Source: Moorella thermoacetica
GTDB taxonomy: Bacteria > Bacillota > DSM-521 > Neomoorellales > Neomoorellaceae
DNA length: 64,000 nt
Assembly: GCF_001267405.1 (NCBI RefSeq)
Contig: NZ_CP012369.1
Coordinates: forward strand, 1,762,001-1,826,000
Reading direction: 5' to 3'
Part shown: positions 50,799-58,878 of the stretch, piece by piece
Position numbering within the stretch: position 1 is the first letter of the stretch
Layout of the letters: each line of letters opens with the position of its first letter
Position numbers and translations under genes: made by a program
Notes under the pieces: generated by a model
The model's database searches: none
Told to the model about the DNA's origin: nothing
Seen by the model: only the letters and a program-made list of their open reading frames with translations

Positions 50799-52721
50799 AT
50801 GGTTTTTATAAACTTTAATACCTCCCTCCCCGCCGGCGGCCGCCAGAAAATCCATGTCTATTTTATGAGACCCACTGCCCCGGCAGAACCGCCCCGCCAA
50901 AAACTTCGTAATTTAGGTCAGGTACGTCTATACTATAATAGAGAAGAGGGGGTTTTGCCTTTGCTCCACCATCGCCCGGGAATCCGTTTCTGCCAGCCCC
51001 TGGCACCCGACCGGCTCCTCCTGCGCTTAAAAATTGGCCGCCGGGAACAGCAAAGCTGCCAGGTAATCTATGAAGACCGGGGCCTTAAAACGGCCCCCAT
51101 GCATGCCTATGCCCGAACACCCCGTTACCTTTATTACCAGGCTGAGATCAGCCTCTCCCGTCCCTGGCGCTGCCGTTATTTTTTCCGGCTGCGGGAAGGG
51201 GATGGGGATGACCGCTATATCTTTGCCGGTGGTACCGGCCAACAGGGCCGCCCCTTTACCTATCAGTGGACCCCGGCAGATATCTTTACCGTTCCCGACT
51301 GGATCTACGACGCCGTTTCCTATCAAATATTTCCCGATCGCTTTTACAACGGCAACCCGGCCAACGACCCGCCGGGAACCAGGCCCTGGAGCGAAGCCCC
51401 TACCAGGGAAAACTTCTTCGGCGGCGACCTGGAGGGTATCCAGGCGAAGATACCCTATCTAAAGTTTCTGGGGGTCAATGTCCTGTGGCTCAACCCCATT
51501 TTTGCCGCCTCCTCCAACCATCGCTATAACACCCGCGATTACCTGGCCGTGGACCCGGCCCTGGGAGATACCGATACCCTGCGCCGCCTGGTGGCATCCC
51601 TCCATGGCGCCGGCATACGCATCATCCTGGATGGTGTCTTCAACCATACGGGGACCGATTTCTTTGCTTTTAAAGACGTGGTCGCCCGGGGAGCCGGTTC
51701 CCCGTATAAGGACTGGTACTACTTCTATGACTTCCCGGTACGGAGTGAACCCCGGGCCAATTATGCCTGCTGGTGGGATATCCCCAGCCTGCCCAAGCTC
51801 AACGTCAGAAACCCCGAGGTTCGTAATTACCTTCTTCACGTGGCGACCTACTGGCTGTGGGATGCCGGTACCGACGGCTGGCGCCTTGACGTGCCCAATG
51901 AGATCGAGCCGCCCTTCTGGCGGGAGTTTTACCAGCAGGTTAAAGGGACCAATCCGGAAGCCTACATTGTCGGCGAGATCTGGCGCGACGCCCGTTTCTG
52001 GCTGAACGGCCGTTACTTTGACGGGGTGATGAATTACCTCTTCCGGGACCTGGTCCTTGCATACTTCGCCCGGAGGCTTTTTCCCATTTCCACCCTGGAT
52101 ATGCTCCTGGGCCTGGTGCGCCTGCGCTACCCTGAGGCGGCCAATTTCGCCCTGTTAAACCTCCTGGGCAGCCATGACACGGCGCGAATTATCACCGCCT
52201 TCCAGGAAGGGTTGGCCGGCGTTCCCGGACACTCCGGCAGCTACGCCGAGGCCGTAGCCCACCTGCGACCGGCCCTCATCCTGCAGCTCACCTATCCCGG
52301 TGCGCCCCTGATCTACTACGGCGACGAGGTAGGCCTCACCGGCGGCCCGGACCCCGACTGCCGCCGGACCATGCCCTGGGAACCCCGGGACTGGGACCGG
52401 GATCTCCTGAACTTTTACCGGTGCCTGATAAGGTTGCGGCACCAGTTGCGGCCTTTGCGACGGGGATTTTTCCAGCCCCTTTTTACCGACGACCAGGCCG
52501 AGGTCTACGCCTATGCCCGGCGCCTGGAGGGAGAGAAGGTAATTATAATTCTCAATGCCAGCGACCTCCCCCAGACGGTTACCCTGGCGGCAGCCGTCGC
52601 GGGACTGGCTGAGGATAGTACCTGGCGGGACGGCCTGAGCAACCGCCTCCTGGAGGTGAAGGGCGGCCAGATCAGCCTGCCCCTGGACGCCAATTCCGGG
52701 GCCGTTCTCTACCAGGAGTAA
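50799..52721 (+). CDS. GH13 neopullulanase/cyclomaltodextrinase-like alpha-glucosidic hydrolase
   Basis: A 640-residue GH13 enzyme with an N-terminal CBM34-like domain (residues about 30-165), then the barrel beginning WIYDAVSYQIFPDRF. Catalytic regions are DGVFNHTGTDFFAF (I), GWRLDVPNEI with the nucleophile Asp (II), IVGEIWRDARFW with the Glu (III) and LLGSHDTARII with the Asp (IV). It should hydrolyse maltodextrins, cyclodextrins or pullulan inside the cell, as no signal peptide is seen. The start ATG 50799 lacks a good ribosome-binding site; ATG 50865 is another option. It is divergent from the glycogen operon. Confidence 0.92.
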   Translation: MVFINFNTSLPAGGRQKIHVYFMRPTAPAEPPRQKLRNLGQVRLYYNREEGVLPLLHHRPGIRFCQPLAPDRLLLRLKIGRREQQSCQVIYEDRGLKTAPMHAYARTPRYLYYQAEISLSRPWRCRYFFRLREGDGDDRYIFAGGTGQQGRPFTYQWTPADIFTVPDWIYDAVSYQIFPDRFYNGNPANDPPGTRPWSEAPTRENFFGGDLEGIQAKIPYLKFLGVNVLWLNPIFAASSNHRYNTRDYLAVDPALGDTDTLRRLVASLHGAGIRIILDGVFNHTGTDFFAFKDVVARGAGSPYKDWYYFYDFPVRSEPRANYACWWDIPSLPKLNVRNPEVRNYLLHVATYWLWDAGTDGWRLDVPNEIEPPFWREFYQQVKGTNPEAYIVGEIWRDARFWLNGRYFDGVMNYLFRDLVLAYFARRLFPISTLDMLLGLVRLRYPEAANFALLNLLGSHDTARIITAFQEGLAGVPGHSGSYAEAVAHLRPALILQLTYPGAPLIYYGDEVGLTGGPDPDCRRTMPWEPRDWDRDLLNFYRCLIRLRHQLRPLRRGFFQPLFTDDQAEVYAYARRLEGEKVIIILNASDLPQTVTLAAAVAGLAEDSTWRDGLSNRLLEVKGGQISLPLDANSGAVLYQE

Positions 52722-52740
52722 ACAGGTATAACTGCCCGGC

Positions 52741-52773
52741 AAAACAAAAGGGACCACCTTTACAGGTGATCCC
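52741..52773 (-). terminator. Terminator of the stalk-domain gene
   Basis: On the minus strand GGGATCACCT-GTAA-AGGTGGTCCC (one mismatch) is followed by TTTTGTTTTG. It lies between converging genes. Confidence 0.75.
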
Positions 52774-52803
52774 TCCTATTTGGTAGGAGCCGGGATTCCC
52801 CGG

Positions 52804-53448
52804 TTAGGCCCCGGTAGCGGGGGCGATGTCGACTATAGCTCCCTCATCGGCCCCCTGCTGGTAATTGACCTTCTCCCCTAACGCCTGGCTCACAAAACGC
52901 AGGGGTACGAAAGTTGCGTTGCTGATTAGCTGGGCCGGGACATCAAGTACCTGTTCCTGGCCGTTAACGGTGAAAACCCGGCTGTCCAGGGCAAGCTTTA
53001 CTACCGTATCACCCCTGGTTATAGTAATGGTCCTGGTATCCTGGTCCCAATCCACCGCGGCCCCCAGGCCGTTACACAGGGCCCGTACCGGCACCAGGGT
53101 ACGTCCCCCTTTGATAACTGGAGGAACCGCCCAGTCAACCTCCTGGCCGTGGAGGCGAACATGAACCCGCGCCTTGACCTGCAATTTCAGGTCCAGGCCG
53201 TTATTCCCCGTGGCGTTGTATACCTGCTGGCAGACGCTATTCCCATCCAGGCAACTACCATCCCGCAGGCGCTCCCAGTCCTGTTCCCGGTTGGCCTCTT
53301 GCTGGCGGTCGCCCCCGGCCGGTTGTTCCTGGTGCCCGGCCTTTTGACCATTGGCCCCGGCCCAATCAGGTGGTGCCGCCATGGCCGCGAGGCCACCGGC
53401 AAGGGTTAAAACCAGTACTAAAGCTACTAGCCTTGCTCTTTTAAGCAT
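52804..53448 (-). CDS. Exported copper amine oxidase N-terminal (stalk) domain protein
   Basis: A 214-residue secreted protein. The signal peptide (LVALVLVLTLAGGLAAMA) is cleaved at about residue 24. A charged, Gln-rich spacer to residue 65 is followed by the stalk domain: VPPVIKGGRTLVPVRALCNG, AAVDWDQDTRTITITRG and ISNATFVPLRFVSQALG, each a typical Cu_amine_oxidN1 strand pair. Such domains are common wall-associated modules in Moorella-like Firmicutes and need not bind copper. Two Cys in CLDGNSVCQ could pair. Function unknown. Confidence 0.85.
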   Translation of the reverse strand: MLKRARLVALVLVLTLAGGLAAMAAPPDWAGANGQKAGHQEQPAGGDRQQEANREQDWERLRDGSCLDGNSVCQQVYNATGNNGLDLKLQVKARVHVRLHGQEVDWAVPPVIKGGRTLVPVRALCNGLGAAVDWDQDTRTITITRGDTVVKLALDSRVFTVNGQEQVLDVPAQLISNATFVPLRFVSQALGEKVNYQQGADEGAIVDIAPATGA

Positions 53449-53643
53449 AATATTCCCCTTTCCTTTTTCTCCCGGCCAGGAGCTTTTACTATATAGATCG
53501 GCCGGTTAAAGATTTTTTCAGGGGTAGTTTCCGTAGCGGAGCCTTTGTGCTAAACTTATTCTCAAGTAAAGTTTCGCTGGCAGCCAGACGGCTATCAACG
53601 TTCCCAATTTTAATTAAATACTTTTCCCCGGGAGGGTTCGATC

Positions 53644-54687
53644 TTGCCCAAAAAAGCCGCTGCCATTATTGCTTTAGTCCTGCTCCTGTCATTGTCATTT
53701 ACATATGTCCAAATATCTTCCCGCCTGAACCGGAGCCCGGCTGCTACCACTGCCGCTAGCAGCGATAACGTGAACCAGCCCGCCCCTGCCCAACTGGCTA
53801 CCGCCACTCCCCATCAAAACGGGCAGGCCCAGCTGGCCGGGGTACAGTCCAATGAAGTTTACTACCAGAATAAGATCGTCGTCCTTATCTATCACCATAT
53901 TGATGTTAAAGAAGAACCGGGGTTAGTTATCTCCCCGGAACGTTTCGCCAGCGAACTGGATATGCTCCTAGCCAGGGGTTACCACGTCATCAGCCTGGAC
54001 CAGTTGCGCGACTTCTTAAATGGCGGTTCAGTACCCGATAATGCCGTCCTCATCACCTTTGACGACGGTTATGAGAGTGTCCACCAGTATGCCTTGCCGG
54101 AATTACAGAAAAGGCATATGCCTGCTGTAGCCTTTGCCATTGTGAAATACGTCGGGCAAAAGCGGGGCAACCTCCAGTACTATAGCTGGGACGGGGCCAG
54201 GGAGATGGCCGCCGCTGGCTTTACCACCCAGTCCCACACCTATAATCTCCATGACTTCGGCCCCCTGGCCAGCGGCAAAAACGGGCCTCTCCTCAACGGC
54301 CCCCTCAAGGGCCAGAGTTTGAGCGACTATAGAAATATGGTCTACCAGGACCTGAAGCGTTCCCGGGAAGAAATAGAAAGCCATCTCCAGCAGCCGGTCT
54401 ATGCCCTGGCCCTGCCCTTCGGTGCCGGCGGCCAGACGGCCATCCAGGCCGCTGTTGATGCCGGTTTTAAAATCGTCTTTACCACCCATTATGGGGTCGT
54501 TACCCGTCAGAGTAACCCCCTGGCCCTGCCCCGGGTCAACGCCGGCGGCCCGGCTATTACGCCGGCTAAACTAGATGCCCTCATCCGGGCTACTGCCGGG
54601 GCAAGCACCTCTCCCAAGGGGCAACCCAAAAAGCCACCTACTCCCCAATCCAGAGTAGTGACCAGTAAAAAGGCGAACCGCATTTAG
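53644..54687 (+). CDS. Polysaccharide deacetylase (CE4, NodB domain), membrane anchored
   Basis: A 347-residue extracytoplasmic enzyme. An N-terminal anchor or uncleaved signal lies at residues 4-24, then a low-complexity linker to about 75. The NodB domain shows VVLIYHHIDVKEE, VLITFDDGYESVHQYALPE (catalytic Asp pair, about residue 140), FTTQSHTYNLHD (metal His pair) and YALALPFGAGG. It probably removes acetyl groups from a surface glycan or peptidoglycan. TTG 53644 is the start, with GGGAGGG seven bases upstream. The C-terminal tail is Lys/Pro-rich. Confidence 0.92.
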   Translation: MPKKAAAIIALVLLLSLSFTYVQISSRLNRSPAATTAASSDNVNQPAPAQLATATPHQNGQAQLAGVQSNEVYYQNKIVVLIYHHIDVKEEPGLVISPERFASELDMLLARGYHVISLDQLRDFLNGGSVPDNAVLITFDDGYESVHQYALPELQKRHMPAVAFAIVKYVGQKRGNLQYYSWDGAREMAAAGFTTQSHTYNLHDFGPLASGKNGPLLNGPLKGQSLSDYRNMVYQDLKRSREEIESHLQQPVYALALPFGAGGQTAIQAAVDAGFKIVFTTHYGVVTRQSNPLALPRVNAGGPAITPAKLDALIRATAGASTSPKGQPKKPPTPQSRVVTSKKANRI

Positions 54688-54769
54688 CCACCATAAACAT
54701 TCTCGCCAGCTGCCAATTCTTTACTAGTAATCCTGTCATGCTATAAGAATTAGCTTTGTTTTTGAGGCT

Positions 54770-54840
54770 ACTAGGATTTGTTCTGTGGTCCGCCTGCCCA
54801 CTCCGGGAATGGTTTCCAGAAGGGCAGCTCTTCTTCTAAC
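54770..54840 (-). pseudogene. Fragment resembling an IS110-type transposase
   Basis: On the minus strand a short run translates as RRAALLETIPGVGRRTTEQI, which resembles the IPGVG motif of the C-terminal domain of IS110-family transposases. It has no start and is cut on both sides, so it is debris. The assignment rests on one motif. Confidence 0.4.
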
Positions 54841-54846
54841 GGTATC

Positions 54847-54998
54847 TTACCGGCTCTCGTAGTTCCCATTGTTCCCGGCTGTGGCTTGTTCAATCACAAA
54901 CACCCTGCGGGACTCTTTGGCACTCAAAAAGATTTCTCCTCTCATAGTGACATTTTCTCAGTCCGCTTACAGGGTGACAATATCACAGTCCGGTGACA
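54847..54998 (-). mobile_element. Terminal fragment of an insertion sequence with repeated ends
   Basis: On the minus strand, from 54998, TGTCAC and GGACTG recur with a 27-base period (GTGACA at 54947, 54974, 54993; CAGTCCG at 54959 and 54986 on the plus strand), like the multiple end repeats of some IS elements. A 32-codon frame follows (54945-54847; core LSAKESRRVFVIEQATAG), resembling the N-terminus of an ISNCY/integrase-type transposase that then breaks off. It is a relic. Confidence 0.5.
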
Positions 54999-55015
54999 TA
55001 ATAGCGGCGTACGTG

Positions 55016-55044
55016 TTGACATTGATGTATACATGCTATACAAT
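55016..55044 (+). promoter_or_regulatory. Promoter of the marR gene (probable leaderless transcript)
   Basis: TTGACA and TACAAT are spaced by 17 bases. The -10 box ends only seven bases before ATG 55052, so the transcript should begin at or next to the start codon. No Shine-Dalgarno is present. Confidence 0.8.
55026..55042. promoter_or_regulatory. MarR operator 1 (between -35 and -10)
   Basis: TGTATA-CATGC-TATACA is an inverted repeat with 6-base arms. It fills the promoter spacer of marR and shares the same TGTATA-N5-TATACA form with the site before the MFS gene. Confidence 0.65.
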
Positions 55045-55051
55045 AGTAAAT

Positions 55052-55498
55052 ATGAAAAATGATATAGAGAGGATTTGCGAACTGCTTTTGGAGATGATAT
55101 GTGAGTTTTATGAAAACGACAGTAAGGCCCGTACTTTCGGTACTGACACGGAGCTTTACCATTCCGAAATACACATGCTCCAGTGCATCAAGGATAATCC
55201 GGATCTTCATATTTCTGCTATTGCACGCAAATTAGGTATCACAAGGGGTGCGGCGTCACAAACTGTGAAAAGACTTGAGCGCAAGCAAATGATTGTAAAA
55301 GAGGTAAAACAAACCAGAGGATCTAAAGTCGTCATGCGCCTCACTCCCAAAGGGGAAACAGCTTGTTTCAACCACAAGTGCGCCCACGAAAGGTACAACA
55401 CAATCATATCCGAAATCTTAACCGACTCGGACAAAGATCAATTAAAGTTCCTGATAGACTTTCTCTTACAGTTTAAAAAGGCGTTAAAAGAAAGCTGA
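55052..55498 (+). CDS. MarR-family regulator
   Basis: A 148-residue winged-helix repressor. The wHTH runs from about residue 35 to 100: LHISAIARKLGITRGAASQTVKRLERKQMI with the wing TRGSKVVMRLTPKGE. ATG 55052 is chosen because the promoter lies directly upstream; longer readings would run through the promoter and the IS relic. Base composition is visibly AT-richer than the neighbours, as in the MFS gene 58 bases downstream, suggesting the two were acquired together. Two TGTATA-N5-TATACA sites suggest that it represses itself and the transporter. Confidence 0.9.
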   Translation: MKNDIERICELLLEMICEFYENDSKARTFGTDTELYHSEIHMLQCIKDNPDLHISAIARKLGITRGAASQTVKRLERKQMIVKEVKQTRGSKVVMRLTPKGETACFNHKCAHERYNTIISEILTDSDKDQLKFLIDFLLQFKKALKES

Positions 55499-55515
55499 TT
55501 TTTTTATACATAGAG

Positions 55516-55532
55516 TGTATAGTACCTATACA
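55516..55532. promoter_or_regulatory. MarR operator 2 (before the MFS gene)
   Basis: TGTATAG-TAC-CTATACA is an inverted repeat with 7-base arms, 24 bases before the MFS start and 18 bases after the marR stop. It matches operator 1 in both outer arms. Confidence 0.65.
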
Positions 55533-55555
55533 AATACTCATAGGGGGTTCTAAGA

Positions 55556-56767
55556 TTGAACAGTAAACTCAAGGAAAAACAATTTATTATGACAAGATCG
55601 TTTATATTGTTGATGGCGGTTGTCTGTGGCGTTTCCGTCGCAAACCTTTATTACATACAACCGCTGGAGGGGCAGATTTCGACTACTTTTCATGTCTCAC
55701 AGAGCGCGGCAGGTATTGCAGCCATGCTCACACAGGTGGGTTATGCGTTTGGCCTGTTGTTATTTGTTCCACTGGGAGACATGTGTGAACGCCGCTCCCT
55801 TATTCTGCATATGCTGCTTTTGGTTGCTATATCACTGCTCACAGCTGGTTTATCACCGTGCTATCCTGTGCTGCTAATTGCGATGTTTGCCGTTGGGATT
55901 ACAACAATCGTGCCACAACTTATCGTTCCCTATGCAGCCCATCTTTCACGTCCGGAAGAGCAGGGGGAAATTATTGGCTATGTCATGAGCGGTCTGCTTA
56001 TCGGAATTTTGCTGTCCCGGACATTCAGTGGCCTTGTGGGCGCGGCTTTGAATTGGCGAGCAGTTTACCTTTTTGCAGCCGGATTTATCATTATTTTATT
56101 GGTTCTAATCAGGTGTTTTTTTCCGGAAAGCCAGCCGTCTTCAAAGATTTCATATCAAGAGCTACTCAAATCAATACCTGGTCTCGTTAAGAGAGAACGC
56201 CCTCTGCGTGAAGCGGCCCTCAATGGTTTTTTCATGTTTGGTTCGTTCAGCGCGTTCTGGACTTCTCTGATTTTCCTTCTTGAAACACCGATCTATCGTA
56301 TGAGTACAAGAGAAGCAGGTTTGTTCGGGTTAGCAGGAGTAGCCGGTGCGCTCGCAGCACCTCTGATTGGGAAAGCAGCTGACACAAAAAGCCCGCGTTT
56401 TACAGTAGGTATTGGCGTCATCCTATCGACTCTTGCCTATCTATGCTTTAGCCTGTTCGGGTATAATATTTGGGGCCTTATCATCGGCGTTATCGTGCTT
56501 GATCTTGGCAATCAGTGTGGACAAGTTTCCAATCAGGCAAGGGTCCAAGCACTTGGTGACTCAACACGGAGTCGCAATAACACCGTGTTCATGTTTTCAT
56601 ATTTTATCGGTGGAGCAGCAGGCTCTTTCCTTGGCACCTTTTGTTGGCAGCATTATGGATGGTACGGTGTTTGCATGGTAGGGCTTGCGTTCCAATTTGC
56701 TGCGTTAATTACTCATTTTTTGATTTACAGAAAGCAAAAATTTGATAATGCGCTGCTGAGTCGTTAG
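55556..56767 (+). CDS. Major facilitator superfamily transporter
   Basis: A 403-residue carrier with 12 predicted membrane helices. The loop 2-3 signature is present as PLGDMCERRSLI, and the first half contains VSVANLYYIQPLEGQI, common in drug/metabolite efflux MFS proteins related to YgaY. TTG 55556 follows AGGGGG. Substrate is not deducible; the MarR neighbour and operator suggest inducible efflux of a toxic compound. AT-richer than flanking genes. Confidence 0.88.
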   Translation: MNSKLKEKQFIMTRSFILLMAVVCGVSVANLYYIQPLEGQISTTFHVSQSAAGIAAMLTQVGYAFGLLLFVPLGDMCERRSLILHMLLLVAISLLTAGLSPCYPVLLIAMFAVGITTIVPQLIVPYAAHLSRPEEQGEIIGYVMSGLLIGILLSRTFSGLVGAALNWRAVYLFAAGFIIILLVLIRCFFPESQPSSKISYQELLKSIPGLVKRERPLREAALNGFFMFGSFSAFWTSLIFLLETPIYRMSTREAGLFGLAGVAGALAAPLIGKAADTKSPRFTVGIGVILSTLAYLCFSLFGYNIWGLIIGVIVLDLGNQCGQVSNQARVQALGDSTRSRNNTVFMFSYFIGGAAGSFLGTFCWQHYGWYGVCMVGLAFQFAALITHFLIYRKQKFDNALLSR

Positions 56768-56866
56768 TGTAAAATTACAGTATGCAGGAGGAAAAAGGAG
56801 CAAAAAAAGAGAAAAGAGACCTCACAGGAAGAAAAACACCGTAAAAGGAGTGAGGTCTGTCTCTTT

Positions 56867-57043
56867 ATGGTAAACGGTAGTACCAGTACCGCTACCATCT
56901 TTAGTTTATTAGATGGTAGCGAGAATTTCAACACTCTGGAAGAAGTTATCCTGCAAATAGCCAGGCGGTTATTGGTAGCCGTACTGGAGGCCTTAGATGA
57001 TGCCATTATACCGGCAAAACCCAAGGGGTATAAGGATAGCTAG
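56867..57043 (+). pseudogene. N-terminal remnant resembling an ISLre2/UPF0236 transposase
   Basis: A 58-codon frame whose product contains FNTLEEVILQIARRLLVAVL and EALDDAIIPAKPKGYKDS, resembling the N-terminus of ISLre2-family (UPF0236) transposases, which normally exceed 400 residues. It stops before the conserved GEV-x-RRxY region. An imperfect inverted repeat (AGAGACCTCAC / GTGAGGTCTGTCTCT, 56815-56865) precedes it. The relic borders the marR-MFS cassette on the right. Confidence 0.5.
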
Positions 57044-57146
57044 GTTCCGCTACCGCACAATCACTTGCCTGTACGGGGATATAACCTTTAAGCGCCGGCT
57101 ATATCTCAAAGCAACGCGCCTTAACAATAATTAAGCAGTCCGGCAC

Positions 57147-57959
57147 TCAATGGGCGTGGAGGTGGAAGTAGCCCTGGTGATGGTGCTCGTGGAAGGCTTC
57201 GTCAATAAGGTTGACCCTGAGGAGGAGTTCCCGGTCGGCTAGAACCTCCAGGGGCGAGCCCTCACCGGCCAGGCGGTGGTCCTCACCCAGGACGAAAACC
57301 CGGTCCGCTATCACCGGGACGATGGCCAGGTCGTGGGTGGCCGTGATAATGGTCTTCCCGGCCTGGTTTAATTTAACCAGCATTTCCACCAGCCAGCGCT
57401 GGCTGCGGGGGTCCAGCCCGGCCGTAGGCTCATCGAGGATAAGGACCTCGGGATTGCTGGCCAGGACGGCCCCGAGGGCCACCTTTTTCCTCTCCCCGCC
57501 GCTCAGCTTATGGGGGGGCCGGTCGGCCAGGTCTTCCAGTTCAAACAGCTCCAGGAGCGAATCCACCCGGGCGTTAACTTCGGCGGCTGAGAGTCCCAGT
57601 TGCAGGGGGCCGAAGGCCAGTTCCTCCCGGACGCTGGGGTTGAAGAGCTGGGCTTCAGAATTCTGGAAGACAAAACCCACCCGGCGACGAAAAGCCAGAA
57701 AGAAATCCTCGTCCTCCAGGTTCTCCTCGGTCAATTCTTTCCCGGCAAACCGCACCGTCCCCTGCTGGGGAAAGATAAGCCCGTCCAGGATCCGTTGCAG
57801 GGTAGATTTGCCCGAGCCGTTGGCCCCCAGGAGGACCACTTTTTCCCCGATGTCAATGGTCAGGCTGATACCATCTAAAACCGGCCGCCCCTCTTCGTAG
57901 GCATAGCTGACATCCTGCAGATCGTATAAAATCTTACCACCCAAGATAGTGATCCCCAC
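57147..57959 (-). CDS. cbiO: Cobalt/nickel ECF transporter ATPase
   Basis: A 270-residue ABC ATPase energising the Cbi/Nik ECF importer. Walker A GANGSGKST, Q-loop FVFQNSEAQLFNPSVREE, signature LSGGERKKVALGAVLA, Walker B VLILDEPTAGLDP and switch THDLAIV are complete. The C-terminus is His-rich (EAFHEHHHQGYFHLHAH), suited to metal binding. The GTG 57959 overlaps cbiQ by 26 bases; a start up to ten codons later cannot be excluded. Confidence 0.93.
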   Translation of the reverse strand: MGITILGGKILYDLQDVSYAYEEGRPVLDGISLTIDIGEKVVLLGANGSGKSTLQRILDGLIFPQQGTVRFAGKELTEENLEDEDFFLAFRRRVGFVFQNSEAQLFNPSVREELAFGPLQLGLSAAEVNARVDSLLELFELEDLADRPPHKLSGGERKKVALGAVLASNPEVLILDEPTAGLDPRSQRWLVEMLVKLNQAGKTIITATHDLAIVPVIADRVFVLGEDHRLAGEGSPLEVLADRELLLRVNLIDEAFHEHHHQGYFHLHAH

Positions 57960-58878
57960 CCAGCAAAATTATTCCCGCCAGGATAATCCCTGCTGCCCGC
58001 CGGTAATCCGGCAGGGTAAGGCGCCAATCTTCCTTCGTCCGCACCTCACCTTTAAAACCCCGGGCCAGCATGGCCTGGTAAACCTCTTCGCTTAGAAAGT
58101 AGGCCCTGGCCAGCAGGTTACCCATGGAACCGGCCAGGAAACGATAATTCATCCGCCTGTCCATCCGGCCCACCAGCCGGCTCTGGCGGGCCACAAACAT
58201 CTCTTCCGTCAACTTGAGCAGGAGAAAGATATAGCGGTAGGTTAGAGTCAGGGTCAGGATGAAGATCCTGGGTACCCGCAAAACCCGTAGGGCTCGCAGC
58301 AGGACGGCCCAGCGAGTGGTCAGGGTAACCAGCAGGCCCAAGGAAACCGCCACCCCCACCCGCAAGATGAGCATACCGGCACCGGCTAACCCCTGGCGGG
58401 TAATGGCCAGCAGCGCCGGGACCTGCCAGGGACCCAGGCGGAGGGGCGCTGGGAGGCGAAAAAGGACCACCAGGGGATCACCCTGGTGGACCCAGTTAAA
58501 TAGGGAAGGCAAAACCATAATGCCGGTAAACAGGGGTACAAAGAGCCACACCCGTTTCAGGAAAGGTCCCGCGGGCACCCGGGATTGGACGGCGAGGAGG
58601 ATGACCCCCAGGTAGATGACGATTAAAGTCAGGGGATGGCGGGCCAGCCCGGCCACCACCATTAGCCATAGCAGAGACAGGAGTTTACAACGAGGGTCCA
58701 GGTCCTGCAACCAGCCCCTGCGACCGGCCAGTTCCTCCGAGAAAAGGACCTCCTGCCCCAGGTGGGCCAGGTCCCGGAGGGTTTTTTCCGCAAAACCCGG
58801 CCGTCTCTTTCTCCCCCCGGGACGCACAGGCGAATATTCCTCCGCCAGGAGCCAGGCCGGCAGGCTTTTATTTGCCAT
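57934..58878 (-). CDS. cbiQ: Cobalt/nickel ECF transporter T component
   Basis: A 314-residue energy-coupling membrane protein with about five to six helices. The N-terminal part is longer than usual (about 60 residues before LDPRCKLLSLLWLMV). The coupling motifs are present as QSRLVGRMD and YQAMLARGFKG. AGGAG precedes ATG 58878; it overlaps cbiM by 11 bases. Confidence 0.9.
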   Translation of the reverse strand: MANKSLPAWLLAEEYSPVRPGGRKRRPGFAEKTLRDLAHLGQEVLFSEELAGRRGWLQDLDPRCKLLSLLWLMVVAGLARHPLTLIVIYLGVILLAVQSRVPAGPFLKRVWLFVPLFTGIMVLPSLFNWVHQGDPLVVLFRLPAPLRLGPWQVPALLAITRQGLAGAGMLILRVGVAVSLGLLVTLTTRWAVLLRALRVLRVPRIFILTLTLTYRYIFLLLKLTEEMFVARQSRLVGRMDRRMNYRFLAGSMGNLLARAYFLSEEVYQAMLARGFKGEVRTKEDWRLTLPDYRRAAGIILAGIILLGGDHYLGW

